Shown here piece by piece: positions 23,642 through 34,721 of a stretch of DNA of 64,000 nt. The number at the start of each line of letters is the position of its first letter. Within the stretch, counting starts at the first letter, position 1. The stretch is taken from NCBI GenBank assembly GCA_009746045.1, contig RPFO01000003.1, positions 512,787 through 576,786 of the forward strand, read 5' to 3'. The translations under genes were made by a program, and so were the position numbers. The notes below the pieces were generated by a model that was given only the letters and a program-made list of their open reading frames with translations, did no database searches and was not told the DNA's origin. The stretch is from Mesostigma viride (Eukaryota; Streptophyta; Mesostigmatophyceae; Mesostigmatales; Mesostigmataceae).

Positions 23642-23950
23642 CTGCGGCCTCGCCCTGGTGCCCGGCGCGCTCCCAGGGGGCGTCGGCACCACCACCCTGC
23701 TGTCCCCCTGTGGCGACCCCTGCGACGCGGGCCGCAATGATAATGCCATCTCCCGCACCCGCAACGAGCCACGCTTGCCCGTCCGGGGACGCGCCGTCAT
23801 CACCGTGGCAGGGCTTCCGCTCTCGGTGGGGTTGGAGCGGGAGGAGGTCGGGCCCTCAGCCTTCCCCCCCGCCCAGGAACCCTGTCGCGTGGACCCGCTG
23901 AACGTGTAGCAGCGGAGCACGTTGTGGCCGTTGCTCCTGTCGTCCCCTCT
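23642..23950 (-). CDS. internal exon of 103 codons (Ser/Arg/Pro-rich, unrecognised)
   Basis: An acceptor (GGAATACCAG) and a strong donor (GTGAGC) bound 309 bases in phase 0. The product is low in complexity, rich in Ser, Gly, Arg and Pro (e.g. PTSSRSNPTESGS and TARPRTGKRGSLRVRE), and probably disordered. Composition turns sharply GC-rich inside these borders and drops outside, which supports a real exon. It sits on the same strand as the IQ/WW gene and is probably part of it or of the next gene upstream. Confidence 0.55.
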
Positions 23951-24849
23951 CTGGTATTCCAATGACCGATCACGGGTGCATTGAATAGGGGATATTGACC
24001 ATCGACCAGACCGGCAAGCCATTTTGTGTTTTATTGATTTCCTTCAATCATGCAGGGAAAGCATAGGGAAGACAAGCAGTGTAAGAATTATGTACATGGA
24101 TGAAGTTGATTATGACGACCGATTGTTGAACCATCTTACTTCCGAGCTGGAATTTAGCCGCTGGCTGTGTGCAAAGCTGTAGAGACTAGAGACTGCGTAG
24201 CAGCAGGGCTGAGGCAATCGAGAAAACAAAACCAGGATGCGGATAGAACAAACGTAATTGGGCCATCGAGATAGGTAAACCAGGATCTAAATGCAGCAAC
24301 ACACTTCCCTTCCGGGGACGGTCCGAGACTTTTTTTGTACCCACCTGGGCTGGATCAGACAACCTGGGGGCTGACTCGGCCCGTATATCTGCCAACATCT
24401 GCCGACATCAACCCCCATTCCACACGTGTGAATGCTACAGTGCCCGATGCTCAGCTCCAAGAAATGATCGAAGTGGATACCTCAGCCAACGATCTTGCTA
24501 AGGAAAGCCCCAATAGGAGGCCATGGAGCCACCATCGCGCTTGTCATGGGCCAAGTACACAGACGTGGATCCCTGGTGGGAAGTCCATTCTCAATCGCTA
24601 TCCTAAACTCACCCTTCCCGTGGTGACAGAAAGTTCAGAACCACAAGGCCCGCTACCCAGAAGAAACAGCAGAGAATCCTGCAGCTCTTTTCTTCCCTAA
24701 CTTCTCGGCAAGTTGTCGGCCTTCAATCAGCCCTTAGCTGGCCCTTCATCAGCTCTTTATCAGCTCTCTGCCATTTCTTTCCCACCCCTTTCTATCAGCC
24801 CTATCTTGGCCCTCTCCCGGCCCTTTGTCATTTCTTCCTCATCGCTCAC

Positions 24850-25059
24850 CTTGGTCGGGCTGTGCTCCTTTCGAGCGGGCGACGACAGCCGGCGTGTGAT
24901 GGGGAGCGACCCCGGCGCCCGCAGGCTGGCAAAGGGGCTGGAGGAGAGCTGGCTTATCCAGGGCGCCCGCTCGGGGCTGCGCGCCTGGGAGGGCCTCGCT
25001 CTCAGGTACGGCGCGATCTTGGACAGTGTCTTGCTGCTCTTGCCACGCGACATCCAGCC
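24850..25059 (-). CDS. internal exon of 70 codons (basic, serine-rich, unrecognised)
   Basis: Bounded by the acceptor CTCCTCACCAG and the donor GTGAGC, 210 bases in phase 0 encode GWMSRGKSSKTLSKIAPYLR and on to RRLSSPARKEHSPTK. It is basic and serine-rich with several RS/SP sites. Just upstream of the acceptor, a CACAATTGTTTGCTTA-type segment is tandemly repeated three times. It probably belongs to the same minus-strand transcript as the flanking exons. Confidence 0.55.
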
Positions 25060-25433
25060 CTGGTGAGGAGGAGCGAAACCATTGTGAAGGATTAGCAAAC
25101 AATTGTGAAGGGGTAAGCAAACAATTGTTGAAGGGTTAGCAAACACTTGCCAGGCAGGAAGTGGGGGCAGCAAGTGTCAAGTATCAAATATTAACCGCGG
25201 GCACACCCGGTATTTAGTAGGGTGAGTAGAAGAGGTGGCCCATCCTGCATAGGGGTAGCTATGAGGAAGGGACAAGACGGACGGGCCATGATGAGCAACA
25301 AGGCCGAGCAAAGATGGTGAGCAACGAATTGCGACGTAGGGAGCGGAGCAAGTATCAAATACGAACAAATGACACAACTGCGAATTGTATTGGGGTGACT
25401 AAGAGGGAGAGAGGGGGGGGGAGAGAGACAGAG

Positions 25434-25630
<197 letters not shown>

Positions 25631-26318
25631 TGTGTGTCAGGTCTTGTCATTGGACAATGCCGTAGTCAAGAAAGCGCCACGCCGACCACAGTGAATGGAG
25701 AATGAGAATCCTTAGCTGCCAGGTCATCATTAACAGCGATGACGTGTGTGGACTTGCCGGCACCGCAAACTGGAAACCACCCATGTTTCTCAGAACTAAC
25801 AGCAAATAGAGCCACGATGGTCTTTAGGCCAGGACATGGACCAAATTACTTAGGAGCATGGCTCACTATATCACCCAACAATTCCACGTGTTGCCATGCC
25901 ACCATTTAATAGCTATATGAGCCCCAAGCCGAGGGAAATCACCTTGTTGAAATACCCAAATTTTTAGGGGGGAAGGAACATGTTGGAATGCACTACATGG
26001 GGGTGGGGAGTGGGGGTGGGGGTGGGGGAGGTGGGGAATGCTCGAGTGCCGCCAGGGTTAGATAGATCCATTTTGGGAATATCTCATGATGTCGAACATT
26101 ACTACGGAATCACACCAAGCCAGAAAGGCCTGCAAGTTGGACATCCCACGTATTGTGCATTATTGTTAACGGGGTTGGCTTCCGTATTCATTGGAGTATC
26201 TCCACACATCCCCATGCTTGTGCTAGATTCTAGTTAACTGCCATCATGTGGTGACGTCCAGACATATGTGTGGCTAGTGCTGCCAGGATGCCTCCCTCTC
26301 GTAGTGAAGTCCGCACAC

Positions 26319-26394
26319 CTTTTTCTTGCGCTCGTCATCCATGCGCTGACTCAGCGCGATCAGGCTCTCCGCCAGCGCCTTGATCTCGTCTGTA
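26319..26394 (-). CDS. internal coiled-coil exon of 25 codons
   Basis: Acceptor CCAACCCAG and donor GTGTGC enclose 76 bases: one base to complete a split codon, then 25 codons (TDEIKALAESLIALSQRMDD, then ERKKK). The heptad-like spacing of Leu/Ile suggests a coiled coil. It leaves in phase 0, like most exons of this strand, but enters in phase 2. Confidence 0.55.
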
Positions 26395-26589
26395 CTGGGT
26401 TGGACGATGCGCGCAAACGACGGGGCATGCGCGGGTGGGTGGGTGGTTAACGTGGGGTGCTATGGCACGGCTGAAGCGATAGGATGTGGCAGGGATAGAT
26501 ATGCACGATGGAAACATATCTGATATGCACAATGGTCTGATGATGAGGCAACCAGCCATGTCTGGGTATTCAAAGCATGAACACAAACA

Positions 26590-27235
26590 TGGGAAGAAGG
26601 AAAAACCGCGGTTTATCTATGCAAGGCGGACAAAATACGAACCCAATAGAAAGCTCAACCTCAAGTGCAAATAAGATTGTTTTAGTGGTCCGACTAGGAA
26701 TGTCCATAGCATGCAGTAAACCCGCCACCATGGCAGAACTCATAACTACATAATAAGCATAATCACCACAGAATTATGAACCTCAAGTGCACTCTGACAC
26801 TGAATATGAAACTCAATATGTAGTACCAGAATCCCAAGCATAACAGAAACATGGACCCGAACTTTTCACAGCTCACATAGGGTACTATAAACGAGCCCCG
26901 CCATAGTGAAAGAACCCGAAGATGACTTTATCACACGCACCAAATATGAGCTCAATGAAAAGATGAACCTTATGCAAAAAGAGGAGGCACCGTTGTGGCA
27001 AAACCCGAACGTAGTTCCGTAGCAAAATATAAACATGGACCTGATAGTTCAGATGTTATACTAGTAGGATCACAAGGACCCACCGTCGTGGCAGACCCCG
27101 TACGTACTTACATATCACAACAGAAACATGGACCCCACCGTCGTGGCAGACCCCGTACCTAGTTACATATCACAACAGAAACATGGACCCCACCGTCGTG
27201 GCAGAACTCGAAGCTGAAGTCCTGCAACGTCTTCA
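26590..27235. repeat. degenerate ~60-bp tandem repeat, including a duplicated exon end
   Basis: Units containing ACAGAAACATGGACCC recur from about 26,840 to 27,190. The last two are almost identical and include ACCGTCGTGGCAGACCCCG. On the minus strand, the segment at 27,200-27,240 reads QLLKTLQDFSFEF after an AGGACCAG acceptor. The copies downstream repeat CCACGACG followed by GTGGG, a donor-like junction. The exon itself is only a weak candidate. Confidence 0.55.
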
Positions 27236-28022
27236 GCAGCTGGTCCTCACGTTCTGTTCGCGACGTCAAACGGCCGAGCATTCCATTAATAGAAATAGAA
27301 CAAGTGAATTACTCCCATGCTGAAGATGTATAAACTAGCCTGATAAAGATGACAGAAAAACAAGCGCACTAGCCACCAAGGGCTCCGCAATAGCGTAATG
27401 GTGAGGTGATTGCAGTAGCAAACTTGAAGAAAAGGAGAAGTGAGGTAATGGATACGGCGAATTTGAAGAAGCCAGCGAGGATTAGTGAGATAATGGATAC
27501 AACGAATTTAAAAAATACAGCAAGGATTAGTGACAGTGACAGCAGTGATAGCGGCAATGACGGGCCGAAATCAATGTGCGCTGTTCCCAGTGCCCCTTTT
27601 AAAACACAAAACAAGACATCAGAACCACAAGACAGACACTAAAGATTGGCAGGTGGCACACGGCAGAGTGGCAGCGGCGTACTAAAAAATGCCACGAGCT
27701 GCAGGCCTGGTGCATAAGCAGCATTCAAAGCATGCCAAGTAGACCTAACTAGGCCACATACCACACGAGCCGGGAAACGGCTTCCACAAAAGTTTCCGGA
27801 CTAGGGACACGTATGCCTAGGGCCCTCCCTTCATGGCAGCTCCCGAAATACCAGAAAACTCTGCCAGGCATCTGAGCATAGTTAACGGATTGAAATTGAC
27901 GATCCCATAAAGCCTTGCAACACCATTTGCACGACACGCTGGAGCATTGCCTTCTGGCCACCTCGTCAAATACTGGGCACCTCGTCAAATACTGGCCACC
28001 TCGTCAAATAGTGGACTCCTCA

Positions 28023-28445
28023 TCAGGTCTCCGCGCTCTCGGTATCCCCTTCCATCCCCTTCCATCCCCCTCCATCCCCTTCCATCTCGGTTAGGTGATG
28101 CCTGCAGCTGACCGCACCGCTCCTCCGTTTCCCTTGGAGCCGCATGCACCCTCCCTCCCTCCACTGCTCCCACACACATCCCCTCGTCATAGGCTGCACG
28201 TATCTTCCCTCCCCTCTTCTACCGTGCATGACAGCGGCACCCACCTTCCCTCCCCTGTTCCCTCGCACCACCCCTCCCCACCTTGACAGGATCACCCAAC
28301 CAACCTCCCCTGTCCCCTCAAAACACCCCTCCCCTTGAAAGGATGACCCACCTTCCCTCCACTCCTCCCTGAGCTTGCACTCCAGGGTGAGCTGCTCCGC
28401 GTCTTGCGGCCGCAGCTCCTGGCGCCCGAGGGTCACCTGGAAGGA
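28023..28445 (-). CDS. candidate exon with duplicated donor region
   Basis: After a TTCCAG acceptor at about 28,438, the minus strand reads VTLGRQELRPQDAEQLTLEC then KLREEWRE, a helical segment, to a GTGGGT donor near 28,352. To its left on the plus map, the GGGAAGGTGGGT junction and surrounding sequence recur two to three times down to about 28,240. Only the first ~85 bases (28,438-28,352) are proposed as coding; the rest is repeat. Confidence 0.4.
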   Translation of the reverse strand, partial: SFQVTLGRQELRPQDAEQLTLECKLREEWREGGSSFQGEGCFEGTGEVGWVILSRWGGVVRGNRGGKVGAAVMHGRRGEGRYVQPMTRGCVWEQWREGGCMRLQGKRRSGAVSCRHHLTEMEGDGGGWKGMEGDTESAET

Positions 28446-28654
28446 GGGGGGGTGGAGACGAAACAAAAGAAAAAAAAGGAGGGGGGGGCCAGAGCAGGGA
28501 GCATCATATCATAAACAACCCAATCAAAGAGCCAGTTCGTTAAGGGACCAACCAATAAGGTACCGCTCATTGCATGTGTGGGGCAGTAACTAAGGCAGAC
28601 ATTATTGGGAGAGTTGAAAATCATGCAAGGTTACAAACCACTCCTGCGAGGGCT

Positions 28655-28730
28655 TGCAATACCTGATACAATACAATACAATGCCAATACAATACCCAAT
28701 ACAACAGCCCGATGATACAATACAATATGT
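28655..28730. repeat. TACAA pentamer repeats
   Basis: Imperfect (AATAC)n copies, a short microsatellite inside the presumed intron. Confidence 0.8.
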
Positions 28731-28817
28731 ATGCCCGAGAAAATAATATGCTCGACAGCCCGATGCAATAGGACGGAGGGGGAACCGTGGCTGTGCAATG
28801 AACAGGGCGACAAGCTT

Positions 28818-28862
28818 AACGCGCTGACTCGAGGAGCCGCAGCTCCTCGGCGCGTCTAATGC
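28818..28862 (-). pseudogene. decayed duplicate of the 29.2-kb coiled-coil exon
   Basis: Minus-strand RRAEELRLLESAR here matches SRAEDLRLLES of the exon at 29,173-29,235, with the same codons over most of the stretch. The donor equivalent has changed from GGTGCG to AGCGCG, so it lacks GT, and an in-frame stop follows. It looks like a tandemly duplicated exon that has lost its 5' splice site. Confidence 0.45.
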
Positions 28863-29172
28863 TGGCTTAGCCGAGGAAGGGAGGGGGGGACATGTCATTC
28901 CCTAATAAAGCCAGCAGCTGCAGCACGAGCTCTACCAGCATGAGCTAAATGGCCTGCTCCATCGGCATGAGAGGACAAGGAGGACAGCCCCACATTCTTA
29001 GTTGAGGCGCCGCAGGTCCTATGTTCAAATGCCCTTAGCTCAGAAACCGACCAAAAGCCAGCCAACCAAAAACCAAGGGGGGAAGGGGGGATGAGGATTG
29101 GAAGAGGAGGCAGGGTACCCTTCGACGCAACCAAAAGGGGATGAGGATGGGAAGAGGAGACAGGACACGCAC

Positions 29173-29235
29173 CGACTCTAGGAGCCGCAGGTCCTCCGCA
29201 CGGCTCATGCTGATTCGCAGCAGCTCGGCCAACCC
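29173..29235 (-). CDS. internal coiled-coil exon of 21 codons
   Basis: Acceptor GCGGCAG and donor GTGCGT bound 63 bases in phase 0, encoding GLAELLRISMSRAEDLRLLE plus S. Leu-rich and helical. It is the most upstream exon I can support on this strand before the minisatellite block, so the gene may begin further right or nearby. Confidence 0.5.
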
Positions 29236-29734
29236 CTGCCGCTCGCGGATGCGGGACGCGGAGGTGCTGCGGATGAGAGCAAGGGCGGAGGATGGGTGCG
29301 AGCATGGGAGGGAAGCAGCGCGGTGACAAGGGGCGTGACTTGGATCTGCTATGGGGTTGAGAAGGGCATGAAGGAGGAGGGAGGATGCGGAGGAGCAGCA
29401 GGGCATGGGAGGAGGGAGAGGAGGGAGAGTAGAAGCATTTGCGAGCAGCACAACTACAAGCAGCGGCTATGAGGGGTAGCATGGGCACCAAGTCGACAGG
29501 TAAATTAACTTAAAGGGCACCGAGTCTACGTGCAAATTAACTTAATGGGCACCCAGTCTACGTGCAAATTAACTTAATGGGCACCGAGTCTACGTGCAAA
29601 TTAGCTTAATGGGCACCAAGTCTACGTGTAAATTAGCTTAATGGGCGCCAAGGGTCGTGGGCGGTGGCGCAGGCATTGATTAGATAGGTAGGTAGGTAGG
29701 TAGATAGCATAAGGGATCGAGGGAGCAGCAAGGT

Positions 29735-30917
29735 CACAAGCAGGGCATGGGAACAGAGTATCGTGGGCGGTGGCTCTTGCATTAGGTAGGTTGGTAGGTT
29801 CAAGGATGGTGGGGTCACAAGCAGGGCATGGGAACAGAGTATCGTGGGCGGTAGCTCTTGCATTAGGTAGGTAGGTAGGTTCAAGGATGGTGGGGTCACA
29901 AGCAGGGCATGGGAACAGAGTATCGTGGGCGGTAGCTCTTGCATTAGGTAGGTAGGTAGGTTCAAGGATGGTGGGGTCACAAGCAGGGCATGGGAACAGA
30001 GTATCGTGGGTGGTGGCTCTTGCATTAGGTAGGTAGGTAGGTTCAAGGATGGTGGGGTCACAAGCAGGGCATGGGAACAGAGTATCGTGGGTGGTGGCTC
30101 TTGCATTAGGTAGGTTGGTAGGTTCAAGGATGGTGGGGTCAGAAGCAGGGCATGGGAACAGAGTATCGTGGGTGGTGGCTCTTGCATTAGGTAGGTAGGT
30201 AGGTTCAAGGATGGTGGGGTCACAAGCAGGGCATGGGAACAGAGTATCGTGGGTGGTGGCTCCTGCATTAGGTAGGTTGGTAGGTTCAAGGATGGTGGGG
30301 TCACAAGCAGGGCATGGGAACAGAGTATCGTGGGTGGTGGCTCCTGCATTAGGTAGGTTGGTACGTTCAAGGATGGTGGGGTACAAGTAGGGCATGGGAA
30401 CAGAGTATCGTGGGTGGTGGCTCTTGCATTAGGTAGGTTGGTAGGTTCAAGGATGGTGGGGTCACAAGCAGGGCATGGGAACAGAGTATCGTGGGTGGTG
30501 CCTCCTGCATTAGGTAGGTTGGTAGGTTCAAGGATGGTGGGGTCACAAGCAGGGCATGGGAACAGAGTATCGTGGGTGGTGGCTCTTGCATTAGGTAGGT
30601 TGGTACGTTCAAGGATGGTGGGGTCACAAGCAGGGCATCGGAACAGTGTATCGTGGGTGGTGGCTCTTGCATTAGGTAGGTAGGTAGGTTCAAGGATGGT
30701 GGGGTCACAAGCAGGGCATCGGAACAGTGTATCGTGGGTGGTGGCTCTTGCATTAGGTAGGTAGGTAGGTTCAAGGATGGTGGGGTCACAAGCAGGGCAT
30801 GGGAACAGAGTATCGTGGGTGGTGGCTCTTGCATTAGGTAGGTAGGGTACGTTCAAGGATGGTGGGGTCACAAGCAGGGCATGGGAACAGAGTATCGTGG
30901 GTGGTGGCTTTTGCATA
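29735..30917. repeat. 81-bp minisatellite
   Basis: About 14 copies of an 81-base unit. It contains CAAGGATGGTGGGGTCACAA, GCAGGGCATGGGAACAGAGT, ATCGTGGGTGGTGGCTC and a GGTA-type end. Unit starts fall at 29,801, 29,882, 29,963 and so on. The period is a multiple of three, so very long open frames run through it on the minus strand; they have no support as genes. Confidence 0.95.
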
Positions 30918-31228
30918 TCTAGTAGGTAGGTAGGTAGGTAGGTAGGTAGGTAGGTAGGTAGGTAGGTAGGTAGGTAGGTAGGTAGGTAGGTAGGTAGGTA
31001 GGTAGGTAGGTAGGTAGGTAGGTAGGTAGGTAGGTAGGTAGGTAGGTAGGTAGGTAGGTAGGTAGGTAGGTAGGTAGGTAGGTAGGTAGGTAGGTAGGTA
31101 GGTAGGTAGGTAGGTAGGTAGGTAGGTAGGTAGGTAGGTAGGTAGGTAGGTAGGTAGGTAGGTAGGTAGGTAGGTAGGTAGGTAGGTAGGTAGGTAGGTA
31201 GGTAGGTAGGTAGGTAGGTAGGTAGGTT
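30918..31228. repeat. (GGTA)n tetranucleotide tract, about 77 units
   Basis: An almost perfect tetranucleotide array directly following, and apparently grown from, the GGTAGGTAGGTA end of the 81-bp unit. It is followed by CAAGGATGGTGG, the start of another 81-bp unit, so it sits inside the minisatellite. Minus-strand translation gives a meaningless TYLP repeat. Confidence 0.97.
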
Positions 31229-33135
31229 CAAGGATGGTGGCCCTGATGCCGGTGGTTGGTCGCAATCCTCGTTCGTGTCCGCTGCTATAGTTGGGTAGGT
31301 GCAGATTCAACCGCTGAATTAAATATCCGTTTCCCATAAACACCCCAGTTCAGTTCTGGGGGCCATGTCGTGTTGCTCCACTAGTACGTGGTGCTAGCGT
31401 TCTAGTGCTGGTGATGCGAGCCACTGCCCACGCTACGCCACGTGGCAGCCTGAAGAGGCAACAGGACGTGCACCAGCTTGAAAGGTGTTGACAAGTGTAT
31501 CTGGCAAGCGCTGCACTGCAGGAAACACCGGGCCACCCTGGCATGCGTACCTGTCTAGTGGGACCTTGTCCAGGGCTTCGGGAGCTTTGACAGTCCGACC
31601 TCCATAGGAGTTTGAAGAGACAGGGGAAGGCCCTGTCCGCCTGAGGGATCTTCCAGGTGCGCCAGCATGAGTACCAAGGCCCGGCGCTGGGGGCCTGGGC
31701 CCTGGAGGCCTTGACATTTCCTGGTCACCTGGTAATGGAGAATAATTTCGCGAAGCTCCCGGCGAATGGCCGCGATAATGATATGGATCCAATACAAAGC
31801 ATTCGGCTCATTTTGCCAGTCGGTGAATTTTCCTCGCGACAATACCGAGCAGCTCGGGAACAAATCTGCATTATGGACATGATAAGGAACTAGCTGTTCA
31901 TCGGGTGCTTGCCAGACGCGGGTCTGCTAGAGACTACCATGCACGCCAGCATTCGGAACCTGTATGCAGCTCATGCAAAAGTAGGTCGCCCGTAGGGCGC
32001 CTTCAAGGCACCATTGGCTTTCTGCAAAACAGCAAATCCTGTGTTTTCCCGGACTTAAAGCCTACATTTGTCATGAATTGCAGTCTTAGATCTGGTTTGA
32101 ATAGCTTACAGGAGTCATCACAAGACAAAGACGTTATGTAATGTCTACAAACAACGGCTCATTAATTGACTTCAACAGCGACGCTGCCAGGAATCTCCTT
32201 TCTCAAATGTCTATTTCATCTAATAATCGGCTTTGAGGTTAGCCATGCACTAGCAGAACTAGTTCTTGGGAACATCCCACCGTCAAAGCTAGCCGTCCAG
32301 AAACTTCGTGTTACAACGTTGCTGTAATTGCAACGTTGCTGTAATTGCAAGGTATGGCTTTGTTGAGTTAACTCCCGGCACAATGTAACAAACGGCCACC
32401 TTCGTTTCCTCGCAATAAGTATGCAGATTCCGAAGCACGTTGGGCGACTTTGTCATTCAGTACGTAATTAGGTTTTTATTTCCATGGTGGCATTATTGTA
32501 AGGAAATAGGCCATTTCGTATGCTAACAGGCAACAGCGAAGTGCAACGGCACCACCAATCCTGAACTACTCTGGCTGGCGATCCGTAGTGCGTTGTCGTT
32601 GTTGTTGTTGTTATTGTTTATTCCCTCGCAGTACAGTATTTTCGGGAAAATGAAGAACTAATCAGTCGTGATCTAGTAGACTAGTACATCGCTAGTCATC
32701 TGCGGCGTGGGCAACAACAATTTTTTTTTCTCCCCCGAAACAACAACATCGCGGAACCACCCACACAAACAACAACATCGCTAATAATAGAATAGCGCCT
32801 GCGGAAATCTGGCTGGGCCCTGGGGAGTATCCTGGACATTCCAGTTGGGGGGTTCCGAAGACCCCGCGCGGCGCGACGCGGCGCGACATGTGGGCGCCAA
32901 CTTCGCCGTTGGCTCGGAAGTGCGCGTTTGCAGCGCGTGCTGCGTGCACGCTGACGCACACGATTCGTGCGACCCAGGTGCAACGTGAATTTTTGTCGGA
33001 TAATCGATTGTCGCGATTAGTGCTGCCGTCCGACCGCCGGGAACACCCCTTGTGCGTGAGCAACGGAGTTGTCGGTCCCTCGACTCCCTCGACTCCCTCG
33101 GCATAGAAGTGTGCTCATTGCAAAAATCAGGGAGG
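31229..33135. other. non-coding interval and 5' flank of the lumazine synthase gene
   Basis: No supported exon. An 18-base unit (CAACGTTGCTGTAATTG) is duplicated at about 32,317-32,352 and a (GTT)n tract occurs near 32,597. The GC-rich stretch from about 32,800 to 33,135 is the likely promoter/5' UTR, but no specific element can be assigned. Confidence 0.45.
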
Positions 33136-33852
33136 ATGGCGCATGCAGTCGCTTTTCGCTCGGTTGCGTCGGTACCACTGTCTTGTTCACTCCCCAGCCT
33201 CCACGCCAAGCCAGTTAAGGCAGCCTGCCAGCCCTCTCGCCAAAACTCCCCCGCTTCGGTTTTCCTAGGACGCCGCCTGCATCTATCGCAGAAGCAGACC
33301 GCACGTGTGCCAGTCGCAACTGCCTATCTTCAACGACCCACAATTTGCGCGGTTAATGAAATAGTCGGGTCAATCAAGGCAGACGGCCTTCGCTTTGGCA
33401 TCGTCGTGGCCCGTTTTAACGATATTGTTACCCGCCCTCTGCTCAACGGCTGTTTGGCAACGCTCATCCGGTATGGGGCAAAGGAGGACGATATTGAGGT
33501 GGCGTGGGTTCCCGGCAGTTTCGAGATTCCGGTGGTGGCCCAAGGAATGGCCTCCAGCGGCAAATTCGATGCCATAATCTGCATTGGGGCTGTCATTAGG
33601 GGGTCGACGACTCATTACGACGCAGTCGCTGGCGCGGCAACAAACGGTATTTTGCATGCTGGCACGTCTACTGGGGTCCCGTGCATTTTCGGCGTGCTGA
33701 CCACCGAGAATTTGGAGCAGGCCATCGACCGGGCAGGGGGCAAGCTGGGTAACAAGGGCTCCGAGGCGGCGCTTACTGCCATCGAAATGGTCAACCTGGT
33801 GAAGACCATGTTCGAAAAGGGAACGATGTCTGCCCCAGAATTGTACAAATAA
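33136..33852 (+). CDS. RIBH: 6,7-dimethyl-8-ribityllumazine synthase (riboflavin pathway), plastid-targeted
   Basis: 238 residues. The enzyme condenses 5-amino-6-ribitylaminouracil with 3,4-dihydroxy-2-butanone 4-phosphate to give 6,7-dimethyl-8-ribityllumazine, the direct precursor of riboflavin. Residues from about 75 on hold the family blocks in order: [45 protein letters not shown] with the catalytic-region His160, then [16 protein letters not shown] and [14 protein letters not shown]. The ~72 residues before them are Ser/Ala/Arg-rich and resemble a chloroplast transit peptide, as in plants. The ATG at 33,136 was chosen because it begins that peptide; an in-frame ATG lies 84 bases upstream. 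Unlike the two conserved genes at 38-47 kb it has no intron. AATAAA occurs at 33,989. Confidence 0.95.
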   Translation: MAHAVAFRSVASVPLSCSLPSLHAKPVKAACQPSRQNSPASVFLGRRLHLSQKQTARVPVATAYLQRPTICAVNEIVGSIKADGLRFGIVVARFNDIVTRPLLNGCLATLIRYGAKEDDIEVAWVPGSFEIPVVAQGMASSGKFDAIICIGAVIRGSTTHYDAVAGAATNGILHAGTSTGVPCIFGVLTTENLEQAIDRAGGKLGNKGSEAALTAIEMVNLVKTMFEKGTMSAPELYK

Positions 33853-34246
33853 ATTCCCTGTTGATGGCACAATGCGTCGCAAGGGTGCATGCCATTGCCC
33901 AGCGGTCTGCATGGCTTGCTCTCCTGAGCATGCGGCTTGCACTTGTTCCATCCAATTTTGATAGCACATCTTTTTACACATTATTTCGAATAAATGAACG
34001 GGATTTACTGGCATGCCCATGATGCAACCAGCGCAGGCCTGGAAATGCATTCGTTTTCCTCAACAAGCAATGTCAATGTCGAGTGTGGAGTAGGATGTTT
34101 CGTTCCAACCTTGCCACGATTCAATGCGGGCATTCAGGCGTTGTCATGCAGCTTCATAAAAAACGCATGCCTACGTAGCAGTGCATGCACGAGCACGCCT
34201 CCCGCCTTTGAAGCTAAAGACCGGCCTAGCTCTTTCACAGTTTGAC

Positions 34247-34716
34247 ATCAAGGAGACAACCAGCGCAGGCCAGAAATCGGGAGAATCCGGACCATGGTAG
34301 CTCGAGCCTGACGTTATCTTTTCCGCGTTTGGTATGGCCTGTTGATGCACCGCCTATCATATGCATTTGCTGTGTCTTTCATGGTGTTCTAAAGACAGAG
34401 CTTGGCGTTCTTTAAAAAATAAAAAATGAGTGAGTAGACATAGTTGCAACGGTGCTCACCACTAGACACTCCCGGCCAGTTAGGCTCGAAACACACGCCC
34501 TGATCAAGCAAGTTGTTTCCGGCCCCACTGTCTAGGTCATCTAGTCGCTCTACACGTAAGCCAGCCATAATTTCAATGCACAAGGCTACACATTTCCATC
34601 ACCATTCATATTCATCATCCTGAACGACTCTAACACGCGCACAAGATAACGGCAGGCTCGGGCTACCATGGTCCGGATTCTCCCGATTTCTGGCCTGCGC
34701 TGGTTGTCTCCTTGAT
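34247..34716. mobile_element. complete non-autonomous element with 74-bp terminal inverted repeats
   Basis: The left end 34,247-34,320 and the right end 34,643-34,716 are inverted copies with only two mismatches over 74 bases. They start ATCAAGGAGACAACCAGCGC. The ~320-bp centre encodes nothing recognisable. Length, inverted repeats and lack of coding capacity fit a MITE-like DNA transposon. Single ends of the same family occur at 934-969, 37,327-37,358 and 46,722-46,768, and a diverged copy at about 50,560-50,865. A clear target-site duplication is not visible, so the superfamily cannot be named. Confidence 0.85.
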
Positions 34717-34721
34717 ATTCC

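Noticed and set aside
29633-31231. A 532-codon minus-strand open frame with TYLP and [11 protein letters not shown] repeats
   Set aside because: Produced entirely by the 81-bp minisatellite and (GGTA)n tract; both periods avoid stop codons, and there is no non-repeat domain or splice context.
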